From Omphiscola glabra (Eukaryota; Mollusca; Gastropoda; Lymnaeidae), in the NCBI GenBank assembly GCA_964017045.1, contig OZ024795.1:55281350-55345349 (forward strand): 64,000 nt of DNA, read 5' to 3'. The translations under genes and the position numbers were made by a program. Numbering within the stretch: the first letter of the stretch is position 1; each line of letters begins with the position of its first letter. The notes under the pieces are model-generated. The model was given only the letters and a program-made list of their open reading frames with translations. It was not told the DNA's origin and searched no databases. Shown one piece after another: positions 43,216 through 54,008 of this stretch.

Positions 43216-43479
43216 TTACTTAATCATGCACCACATACTAAACTCAAGAACTCGACCCCTTATCAATGTATTGATTATAAAGATTGAACCAACCCGTGAG
43301 CAAACTAACAGTTACAATTTCACCTGTAATGGAGATTGAGAGAACTGGGGTAGGCGTGCAGTATGGGAGTTGGATGATGTGATAATTTACTGCTGTGCTA
43401 GTTATGACCAATCTTTGGTAATGTGGCATGATAAGTAATACCAATGTTTGGTACTGTGGTATTATAGTTAGACCAATGG

Positions 43480-43655
43480 TCAGCCTGGTTTCATGTTCAA
43501 GCCTGGTTACTTGGTCAGCCTGGTTACTTGGTCAGTCTGGTTACTTGGTCAGTCTGGTTACTTGGTCAGTCTGGTTACTTGGTCAGTCTGGTTACTTGGT
43601 CAGTCTGGTTACTTGGTCAGCCTGGTTACTTGTTCAGCCTGGTTACATGTCTGTT
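43480..43655. repeat. 17-bp tandem repeat, second block
   Basis: The same unit as at 43050-43215, in the second copy of the large duplication. Confidence 0.9.
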
Positions 43656-43784
43656 TCCTTGATCAGTTTTAGTGCATATCACGGGGATATGGGCGCAGCC
43701 ACAATTTGGGTTCATACAAATACAAGGGCAACGTTTTGCATAGTCGGATGCTATCTGACTCTGATCATCACAGTTTTTTTAGGC

Positions 43785-44052
43785 GTGTTTAAGGATCTTT
43801 TATATAGTTGTCTTTCCTTAACTCTAGGATCTTTTATAGTTGTCTCTCCTTAACTCTAGGATCTTTTATAGTTGTACTTCCTTAACTCTAGGATCTTTTA
43901 TAGTTGTACTTCCTTAATTCTAGGATATTTTATAGTTGTACTTCCTTAACTCTAGGATCTTTTATAGTTGTCTTTCCTTAACTCTAGGATCTTTTATATT
44001 TGTACTTCCTTAACTCTAGGATCTTTTATAGTTGTACTTCCTTAACTCTAGC
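43785..44052. repeat. Minisatellite, about 32-bp unit, about 8 copies
   Basis: Units contain AACTCTAGGATCTTTTATAG then TTGTACTTCCTT, with TCTTTCC variants. Confidence 0.9.
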
Positions 44053-45020
44053 TACTCCACTTCGTTGTGTACATACCTAGCTACTCAACTGGGTTGTATA
44101 AACACATGGATACTCCAATGGGTTGTCTACACACCTAGCTACTTCAATGGGTTGTCTACACACCTAGCTACTCCACTTGGTTGTCTACACATCTAACTAC
44201 TCCACTGTGTTGTCTACACAACTAGCTACTCCACTGGGCTGTCTACACACCTAGCTAGTCAACGGGGTTGTCTACACACATAGCTACTCTACTTAGTTGT
44301 CTACACATCTAGTTACTTCACTTAGTTGTCTACACATCTAACTACTCCACTGTGTTGTCTACACAACTAGCTACTCCCATGGGCTGTCTACTCACCTAGC
44401 TACTCAACTGGGTTGTCTACACACCTAGCTACTCCACTGTGTTGTCTACACACCTAGCTACTCCACTGTGTTGTCTACACAACTAGCTACTCCACTGGGC
44501 TGTCCACACACCTAGCTACTCAACTGGGTTGTCTACACACCTAGCTACTCCACTGGGCTGTCTACACACCTAGCTACTCCACTGGGTTGTCTACACACCT
44601 AGCTACTCCACTGGGTTGTCTAAACATATTCTGTAGCTACTCCATTGGGTTGTCTACACACCTAGCTACTCCACTTAGTTGTCTACACATCTAGCTACTT
44701 CACTTAGTTGTCTACACATCTAACTACTCCACTGTGTTGTCTACACAACTAGCTACTCCACTAAGCTGTCTACACACCTAGTTACTACCCTTAGTTGTAT
44801 ATACACCTAGCTACTCCACTTCGTTGTCTACACACCTAGCTACTCCACTGGGTTGTCTACACACCAAGCAACTCCACTGGGTTGTCTGCACACCTAGCTA
44901 CTCCACTGTGTTGTCTACACAACTAGCTACTCCACGGGGCTCGCTACACACCAACTACTCCACTGGATTGTCTACACATATTCTTCGGGTACTGCACTGG
45001 GTTGTCTACACACATTCCCT
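44053..45020. repeat. Minisatellite, 29-bp unit, about 33 copies, diverged
   Basis: Units read CTAGCTACTCCACTGGGTTG then TCTACACAC, with many substitutions. Recurrent variants (TTAGTTG, TGTGTTG, GGGCTG) occur in the same order more than once, hinting at larger units. Confidence 0.9.
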
Positions 45021-45590
45021 TTTTTTAAAAAAAGATTCTTAGACTTAGAAAGCGATATTGATTTAAAATCGAATTGTTTAAATGTTGCCGCTATTGAGGC
45101 GCAAAGATCGCCTCCCTTCACTGGCGCAGCTAGAGTTAGTGCCCCTAAAACTCTAGGCTTGAGCTGTTGGTGTGCTTATCATATTAAAGAGTTTAAAAAT
45201 CCAATAAGTCAAAGCAGGGGCATGTCAATCTCACAATCTGCCTTTCAATCCAATCTTGAAGTAGGTTTCCTTCGATCGATACCCGCCTAGTGTTGCTATT
45301 TCACCCCGGTTTCACTTCGGGTCAAAGGTTATGCTGTTAAAGTAGATGAGCGGTTCTAAATTCTTGTTCAAGAAATAAACGAGGTAGCTAACCAGAGCCG
45401 GATTTTCTCATAAGCCAACCCAGTTCATACTCTAGGGCGTGGCAGTCAGGGGCGTATACACAGAAGAAATTAACAAGTAAATATTTACAGCTTTTTCAGT
45501 GTAATTTTCAAAGACCATATCAAATGCTATTGTACCCGTCACGTAGATTTCATCTAAAAAAAAAGTATTTCAAAGATTGTATCACGTGAT
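45021..45590. other. Intergenic, nothing recognised
   Basis: Non-repetitive sequence between arrays. No open frame or RNA gene is supported. Confidence 0.4.
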
Positions 45591-45594
45591 TATG

Positions 45595-45595
<1 letters not shown>

Positions 45596-45633
<38 letters not shown>
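45596..45633. repeat. (AT)n microsatellite
   Basis: An alternating AT run of about 38 bp. Confidence 0.95.
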
Positions 45634-45638
<5 letters not shown>

Positions 45639-45711
45639 ATCTTGTTAGTCAATTTATTTTATTAAAAATATCATTATGGGTTGAATGCTATGATAACACT
45701 TAAAATATGTC

Positions 45712-45915
45712 AGATCTAACATAATGATATATTGCACTGTCACGACTAACATAATGATATATTGCACTGTCAGGTCTAACATAATGATGTATAGCACTGT
45801 CAGGTCTAACATACTGATGTATTGCACTGTAAGGTCTAACATAATGATATATTACATTGTCAGTTCTAACATAATGATATATTGCATTGTCTGGTCAAAC
45901 ATAATGATATATTGC
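45712..45915. repeat. Minisatellite, 30-bp unit, about 7 copies
   Basis: The unit is AACATAATGATATATTGCAC then TGTCAGGTCT. Confidence 0.9.
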
Positions 45916-46002
45916 GATCTCTTCCCCAACAAGAGACGGAATTATTGGGAAAAACGTCGACATATTCTACTGGTCAACCCTACTTGTTCCTACGAGTTAA
46001 CG

Positions 46003-46110
46003 TAGAGGTTCTTAAATTTTTTGTTCCATGGGCCCTTTGCGAGTCTGATGAAAGCCACGAACCGCTTTTTAGAATAAAGAGCAACCGTCTTATCACATTT
46101 AGAACCACTG
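46003..46110. mobile_element. hAT-like non-autonomous element, about 108 bp
   Basis: The left end TAGAGGTTCTTAAA and right end TTTAGAACCACTG are imperfect inverted repeats of the CAGNGGTTCT type found in hAT/Charlie-like elements. The right flank TTCTAACC fits the nTCTAnnn target preference. The left flank matches it poorly, so the duplication is weak. Confidence 0.5.
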
Positions 46111-46118
46111 TTCTAACC

Positions 46119-47026
46119 AAACGTGGGCTGCTCTAATAATTAATTTAATAAAAATAAAAATGGTGCTTTTCAAAAGAATCCAGTAACGAGAACCCCTGAC
46201 GACAAGTGAAATCATTTGAAAGGTCTCGCTGTCCAGGGTTACCCGCAGTTTTACTGTTTCCTTACAACATAAACTAACAGACGATCACAAACACTGCCCC
46301 AATTTTTACGACATAGTTAGTGAATTACCTCTTTAGGACCGTGCTTCAGGAGAGGGTAGGTTTAGTTCACTAACAGTCATTTTGTCTTTTGTAGAAATCT
46401 ATTTTTATTTCTTCGTGTGTTTTGTTTTCATTTCTTTCTTTTTTTGCATCGCGTGATAAAATTTTGTTGAATTATAACTTAAATGTCTGGTTGGAAGTTA
46501 CTTTTTAAAATGTAAGGATAATAAAATTATTGACATTGAAAGCTTTGCGGATTTTATTCATAATACGATATTACATATACGTTATGGCAGTGGTGCAGCT
46601 ATGATAATGGGACTTTTGGTAAATATTAAATTCTACACAGCGTTTCATTCTCTTAGAGTGGGGTCATTCGTAATGGCACTGGCTCAGAAAGAATTCGATA
46701 GATTCCAATAATTGAAAACCTTAAACAACAACAACAAAAAATAATAATTTAAAAATAGCATACTTAAAGAAGAAATGTTAAAAAGGACATTTCTCACACC
46801 CAGTGAAACGAAACAAACAAAACCACATTTTTTTTCGAAGCATAATATTAAATACTAATTAAAGAAATTAAGTTAACTTTATGTCAGATATCAACATCAC
46901 TCGTGTGTCATCAAAACAGCAATGGTGTAGTCCAATGATGTCGAACATGTTGTTACAGGGACACCATAAGCAAAATAAGTTATAGTTCGTTAAAGACCTC
47001 GTACATCTTATCATCCTCTTCATATA
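46119..47026. other. Intergenic, nothing recognised
   Basis: AT-rich single-copy-looking DNA with no supported gene. Confidence 0.4.
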
Positions 47027-47075
47027 TATATATATATATATGACATCCTACTGTCTTCGGGAGACGATGGAGTAC

Positions 47076-47285
47076 CTACGTACACTTCAACAAATGGCTC
47101 ACTAGGCCGATCTTGAAATGACAGTCTCGGCTGCATTTCTCGCAGGAGAATCTTGACTCAAGGTTAGATTTGGCCTTCCGTATTGTTCTTTTTGTTGCAA
47201 GGACTTCGTTTTGTGAATCTTCTGCCTTTTTTGACTCCTTCATACACTGCTGTTCGCTAGCTGGATCTTTAATATATGTTGACAA
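47076..47285 (-). pseudogene. Possible 3' end of a LINE open frame (zinc-finger tail)
   Basis: The minus-strand frame ends FSCEKCSRDCHFKIGLVSHL plus LKC, a C-x2-C-x12-H-x3-C finger. This type of tail with IGL.SHL is common at the C-terminus of molluscan and other non-LTR retrotransposon proteins. No RT block is attached here, so this would be a 3'-end scrap. A small host gene is less likely. Confidence 0.45.
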
Positions 47286-47523
47286 TAAACTGTGTTATAA
47301 CCAGATGTGTGGAGAAGAGCATGGCAGAGATCCCTCTACGCCTCTTTCACGTGGCTGACAAGGCCATTTCACTTTGTCAGACAGGGTGGACCTGTCAGTC
47401 TCATGCAGATGTTGGCCACCCATGCACACAACTGGACGCTATCATCATGGCGTCATACCATAGTATGACCAACACAGTGTCCTACTGCGACTGACTATCG
47501 CGGACTGTCCTAGCTAGCAACTA

Positions 47524-47822
47524 AGGGAAGCAGGCCATCTTGTTGGCCACTCTCATCCAGTATTGCTCCAGAGACAGCAACTAAAGGAAGCAGGCCATCT
47601 TGTTCGCCACTCTCATCCAGTATTGCTTCAGAGACAGCAACTAAAGGAAGCAGGCCATCTTTATTGCCACGCTCTTCCAGTATTGCTTCAGAGACAGCAA
47701 CTAAAGGAAGCAGGCCATCTTGTTTGCCACGCTCTTCCAGTATTGCTTCAGAGACAGCAACTAAAGGAAGCAGGCCATCTTGTTTGCCACGCTCTTCCAG
47801 TATTGCTTCAGAGACAGCAACG
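47524..47822. repeat. Minisatellite, exactly 60-bp unit, 5 copies
   Basis: Each sequence line of 60 bases repeats: AAGCAGGCCATCTTGTTTGC then CACGCTCTTCCAGTATTGCT, TCAGAGACAGCAACTAAAGG. The copies closely match. The plus frame across it is repeat translation. Confidence 0.95.
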
Positions 47823-47892
47823 AGTCAGACTTCTTTCACGTGAGGTCGGACGAAAAGCTGTTTAGCTATCCGGAAGGGTTGTGGAGTCATCA

Positions 47893-48100
47893 CGGATGAT
47901 TGGCGTCAGGTGTGAGTCGTCCACACCGGATGATTGGCGTCAGGTGTGAGTCGTCCACACCGGATGATTGGCGTCAGGTGTGAGTCGTCCACACCGGATG
48001 AGTGGCGTCAGGTGGGAGTCGCCCACACCGGATGATTGGCGTCAGGTGTGAGTCATCCACACCGGATGATTGGCGTCGGGTGGGAGTCGTCCACACCGGA
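47893..48100. repeat. Minisatellite, 34-bp unit, 6 copies
   Basis: The unit is GGATGATTGGCGTCAGGTGT then GAGTCGTCCACACC. Confidence 0.95.
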
Positions 48101-48144
48101 TATAAATTAATACATTTGACGTGCACAAAGATCGTCTGCCTTAG

Positions 48145-48290
48145 TGGACTGGACCAAGGAGCGGAGTAGACCTGATGTGCAGTCAGTGACATGATACTGA
48201 CTTGACCAAGGAGCGGAGAAGACCTGATAAGTAGTCAGTGAGATGATACTGACTGGACCAAGGAGCAGAGTAGACCTGATCTGGAGTTAG
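48145..48290. repeat. Degenerate tandem repeat, about 3 copies
   Basis: Copies of GACCAAGGAGCGGAG.AGACC followed by TGAT and a CAGTGA.ATGATACTGACT segment. Confidence 0.8.
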
Positions 48291-48701
48291 AGTTTTAAAA
48301 ATACCTAGTTAGTGTTAAAGATGTGAGTCAATCTTTTCTTTGATGTTGTTTATATCAGAGTAAGCGTTTATTGAAACTTACTTTAATTTTGAAATGCCCC
48401 TCTTTCAAAATAACAAGTCCTGCTTTTCCTATCTTTTCAATATGACATGTCCTTCTTCCAAAATAACAAGTCCTGCTTTTCCTATCTATTCAATATGAAA
48501 TGTCGTCCTTTTCCATTTTGCATCTGGTAACCCTGCCTGCGGCCCACAATCACCGGAAGTGAACCTGGTAGATTTTTCTTAGCCGATTATCAGAAAATGT
48601 GTTAACTAAATGCAAGTTTATACTTTGCTTAGTATTCATTATTTTAATATTTCGTTCAAATGTATTTAATTATCAAATTCAAAATTATCCCTATCTTTCA
48701 G

Positions 48702-48783
48702 ATGGATAGTTTCAGCTTTTTATCCTCCATTTGGAGTTGAAGCTCTTCAGTGAGAAGAAACAAAAAGTACCAGATTATAAAAG
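48702..48783 (+). other. 5' UTR exon start and short upstream frame of the NWD-like gene
   Basis: CTATCTTTCAG before 48702 is a good splice acceptor, so the first coding exon probably starts there. The UTR contains a 12-codon upstream frame (ATG at 48702, stop TGA near 48738) before the chosen ATG at 48784, which lies in the context AAGATGGCG. Confidence 0.4.
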
Positions 48784-51700
48784 ATGGCGAGTGCTGCGAA
48801 GGTTATGAACTGGAGTGAGCCCCCTGACCCAGATATCAGAGATGCCAGACTGAGGCTCGAGGCGGAGCTCATGAAAAAGCTGGCAGTCCGTACAAATGAG
48901 GTGTGTCTTTAAAAAATGTCTTGCTTGCTTCACTCTTCAGCATTTTCTGTCCCACAGGTTATTTAAAAATGATGCTAATATGTGGGGAGAGACTGCAATC
49001 AGATTAGTTAGAAGGACATATGTGGAACAAGGTATGAAAAAAAGGACGCAACAAAACAACGAACGTGTTGGCAAGATGCCTTCTTCAGCAAACAAAGAGT
49101 AAACAAATAAAAAAAAAAAATCTACCAGCAATGTGGTATCCTAGAGGACAGCAAAAGGAGGGTGGTAGACTTTTAGTAAGTCAGAGAGTTAATGTAGGCA
49201 AAGGGAGAACTCCGCAGTGATTAGTTGAAACAAGAGGAGTGGAACAAATATTTAACAAGTGAAGGAGTACATGACATTCATGTTATGTACTGTCAAGGTC
49301 CTACAAGTGTGTAGCTAGAGAATGTGTGAAGGAGTACATGACATTCATGTTATGTACTGCCAAGGTCCTACAAGTGTGTAGCTAGAGAATGTGTGAAGGA
49401 GTACATGACATTCATGTTATGTACTGCCAAGGTCCTACAAGTGTGTAGCTAGAGAATGTGTGAAGGAGTACATGACATTCATGTTATGTACTGCCAAGGT
49501 CCTACAAGTGTGTAGCTAGAGAATGTGTGAAGGAGTACATGACATTTATGTTATGTACTGCCAAGGTCCTACAAGTGTGTAGCTAGAGAATGTGTGAAGG
49601 AGTACATGACATTTATGTTATGTACTGCCAAGGTCCTACAAGTGTGTAGTTAGAGAATGTGTGAAGGAGTACATGACATTCATGTTATGTACTGCCAAGG
49701 TCCTACAAGTGTGTAGCTAGAGAATGTGTGAAGGAGTACATGACATTTATGTTATGTACTGCCAAGGTCCTACAAGTGTGTAGCTAGAGAATGTGTGAAG
49801 GAGTACATGACATTTATGTTATGTACTGCCAAGGTCCTACAAGTGTGTAGCTAGAGAATGTGTGAAGGAGTACATGACATTTATGTTATGTACTGCCAAT
49901 GTCCTACAAGTGTGTAGCTAGAGAATGTGTGAAGGAGTACATGACATTCATGTTATGTACTGCCAAGGTCCTACAAGTGTGTAGCTAGAGAATGTGTGAA
50001 GGGGTACATGACATTTATGTTATGTACTGCCAAGGTCCTACAAGTGTGTAGCTAGAGAATGTGTGAAGGAGTACATGACATTTATGTTATGTACTGCCAA
50101 GGTCCTACAAGTGTGTAGCTAGAGAATGTGTGAAGGAGTACATGACATTTATGTTATGTACTGCCAAGGTCCTACAAGTGTGTAGCTAGAGAATGTGTGA
50201 AGGAGTACATGACATTTATGCTATGTACTGCCAAGGTCCTACAAGTGTGTAGCTAGAGAATGTGTGAAGGAGTACATGACATTTATGCTATGTACTGTCA
50301 AGGTCCTACAAGTGTGTAGCTAGAGAATGTGTGAAGGAGTACATGACATTTATGTTATGTACTTTCAAGGTCCTACAAGTGTGTAGCTAGAGAATGTGTG
50401 AAGGAGAACATGACATTTATGCCACGTACTGTCAAGGTCCTATAAGTGTGTAGCTAGAGAATGTGTGAAGGAGTACATGACATTTATGCCATGTGCTGTC
50501 AAGGTCCTATAAGTTTGTATCATTTTGTGTTCTAAGTTCACCCTGGCGGGCGAGTTGGTACAGGAAACATTGGCGGTAAAAGTCAAATACTGGCGCCATT
50601 GTGGTCGCGTCTAATGAAGTATTTTGAGATAGGACATGGACATCGGCCTTGGGTACATGTGTCATTCTTAGGCCTTCGGTACAGGTGTCATTCTAAGGAC
50701 TTGGGTACATGTGGCATTCTTAGGCTTAAGGTACATGTATTTTCCAATGGTCTTAGACGACCCCTGGGAAAGGGTGGTTCGACCCCCAAAGGGGTCGCGA
50801 CCCCTAGGTTGAGAACCACTGCTCTAGGTAAAAAAGATATGAAAAAGAAACATTTCCCTTAAATGAGTTGGTTGTCAGAAAAAGACGTCCATCTACAATA
50901 GTACTTGGGTGGGTAAGCTTCTATTGCCCGGCTCTCAAGCCAGCTATGCTGCTTGAAGTACTTGGGTAAGCTTCTACTGCCCGGCTCTCACATCATCTAC
51001 AATAGTACTGAGATTTCTAATGTTATCTTAGTTCAAACGGAAAACTCAAGAAAAACATTATCATTGTTCCTACTGTCCAAATACAAGTTAAGAAAAACAA
51101 TATCATAGTTCCTACTGTCAAAATACAAGTTAAGAAAAACAATATCATTGTTCCTACTGTCCAAATACAAGTTAAGAAAAACAATATCATTGTTCCTACT
51201 GTCCAAATACAGGTTAAGAAAAACAATATCATTGTTCCTATTGTCCAAATACAGGTTAAGAAAAACAATATCATTGTTCCTACTGTCCAAATACAAGTTA
51301 AGAAAAACAATATCATTGTTCCTACTGTCCAAATACAAGTTAAGAAAAACAATATCATTGTTCCTATTGTCCAAATACAGGTTAAGAAAAACCATATCAT
51401 TGTTCCTACTGTCCAAATACAAGTTAAGAAAAACAATATCATTGTTCCTACTGTCCAAATACAAGTTAAGAAAAACAATATCATTGTTCCTACTGTCCAA
51501 ATACAAGTTAAGAAAAACATTATCATTGTTCCTATTGTCCAAATACAGGTTAAGAAAAACCATATCATTGTTCCTACTGTCCAAATACAAGTTAAGAAAA
51601 ACAATATCATTGTTCCTACTGTCCAAATACAAGTTAAGAAAAACAATATCATTGTTCCTATTGTCCAAATACAGGTTAAGAAAAACAATATCATTGTTCC

Positions 51701-53970
51701 TATTGTCCAAATACAAGTTAAGAAAAACATTATCATTGTTCCTACTGTCCAAATACAAGTTAAGAAAAACAATATCATTGTTCCTACTGTCCAAATACAA
51801 GTTAAGAAAAACATTATCATTGTTCCTATTGTCCAAATACAAGTTAAGAAAAACAATATCATTGTTCCTACTGTCCAAATACAAGTTAAGAAAAACAATA
51901 TCATTGTTCCTACTGTCCAAATACAAGTTAAGAAAAACAATATCATTGTTCCTATTGTCCAAATACAGGTTAAGAAAAACCATATCATTGTTCCTACTGT
52001 CCAAATACAAGTTAAGAAAAACATTATCATTGTTCCTACTGTCCAAATACAGGTTAAGAAAAACATTATCATTGTTCCTATTGTCCAAATACAGGTTAAG
52101 AAAAACCATATCATTGTTCCTATTGTCCAAATACAGGTTAAGAAAAACAATATCATTGTTCCTATTGTCCAAATACAAGTTAAGAAAAACATTATCATTG
52201 TTCCTACTGTCCAAATACAAGTTAAGAAAAACAATATCATTGTTCCTACTGTCCAAATACAAGTTAAGAAAAACAATATCATTGTTCCTATTGTCCAAAT
52301 ACAAGTTAAGAAAAACAATATCATTGTTCCTATTGTCCAAATACAAGTTAAGAAAAACATTATCATTGTTCCTATTGTCCAAATACAGGTTAAGAAAAAC
52401 AATAGGTAAAAAACTCAAAAAAAGTTAAGCTTGGCCGGTGCGCTAGCAACCGTAGGGCCGGCCGGCCCTGTCATTAATCTAAAACAGCGGTTCTCAACCT
52501 GTGGATCGCGACCCCTTTGGGGGTCGCACGAGCCTTTCCCAGGGGTCGCTTAATACCATCTGAAAACACATATGCTCTATAGTTATGAAGTATAACCGAA
52601 AATAATTTTGTGGCTGGGAGTCGCAACAACACGATGAACTGTATGAAAGGGTCGCGGCCATAGGAAGGTAACCACTTATCTAAGGGTAAATAACTCTCTG
52701 CGTTCAATATTTTATGTGTAAAAAGACTTAGCGTCCACTTATTTTCCGAGCTGTGCTCAGCAAACGTGTTCTTACACATTGAGCGGTTAGTTAAAAGTCA
52801 TAACCTTTTCTTTCTACCAGCTGGAGTTGGATACATTCATTTTGTCAACACCTGTCAAGAGGAGCACCTCGCTAGCTAGCCTAAATTATGTGAGAGTTCA
52901 GCCCCCTCTGAGAGAGATCTCCATCTTCAAAAGTAAGTCATTTGGTGACTCATTCCAATTCCAAGCCTTTTAAAAGACCTTTCCGTTTCTTTGCTCCAAG
53001 GGCCCTTCGTAAATGACGTCACGCTATTTTGCCGATTTTTGACCCCTCCCCTGCTCCCATCGTAACAAACTTTAGGCACCACCAAAATACATCGTCCCAA
53101 GTTCGTGGGGTGTCCCCCCCCCCCACATCTTCCCTTTAGATGTGTGAACTCATTAAATGGATACTCTCCAAACCAGACAGTAGTTGATTTAATAAAACCA
53201 GAAACAAACTCAATATTTTATACATTCTCTTGAGATGCACCAACAGCTCATTGAGTGTGTAGTTCATTTAGCAGTACCATAACAATGAGTGTGTTGTACA
53301 TATATTTGTACCATCTCATTTAATGTGTAGTTCATGGTGCTGTACCATCTTATTAAATGTGTAGTTCATGGTGCTGTACCATGTTATTAAATGTGTAGTT
53401 CATGGTGCTGTACCATCTCATTCAATGTGAAGATCATGGTGCTGTACCATGTTATTAAATGTGTAGTTCATGGTGCTGTACCATGTTATTAAATGTGTAG
53501 TTCATGGTGCTGTACCATGTTATTAAATGTGTAGTTCATGGTGCTGTACCATGTTATTAAATGTGTAGTTCATGGTGCTGTACCATGTTATTAAATGTGT
53601 AGTTCATGGTGCTGTACCATGTTATTAAATGTGTAGTTCATGGTGCTGTACCATGTTATTAAATGTGTAGTTCATGGTGCTGTACCATGTTATTAAATGT
53701 GTAGTTCATGGTGCTGTACCATCTCATTCAATGTGTAGTTCATGGTGCTGTACCATCACACTGAATGTGTTGTACATGGCGCTGTACCATTACACTGAAT
53801 GTGTTGTACATGGTGCTGTACCATCACACTGAATGTGTTGACCAACTGTTTCAATTTCCCACCAGGAAACCCTCACCAAATTGAGCCAATGGCCTTACGC
53901 CAACTCACCAATGTAAGTAGTCTTTCTGTTTCAAACATTTCCCATCTTTGATCTCACTGCCCCCCCCCTT

Positions 53971-54008
<38 letters not shown>

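Larger units (their letters stand above)
41552..43660. repeat. Large tandem duplication containing two nested minisatellites
   Basis: A block starting CTTAATCATGCACCACATAC at 41552 starts again at 43219. About 230 bp are nearly identical in both copies. In each copy the block is followed by a 31/33-bp array and then a 17-bp array. The 31/33-bp array has about 38 units in the first copy and one or two in the second. Confidence 0.9.

Noticed and set aside
41103..43660. CRISPR-like direct repeats
   Set aside because: Units are head to tail with no unique spacers, in a eukaryotic genome; these are minisatellites.
51023..52428. Open frames of 426-461 codons on both strands
   Set aside because: They are translations of a 42-bp tandem unit whose length is a multiple of three. 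No start context, domain or codon bias, and the frames overlap on both strands.
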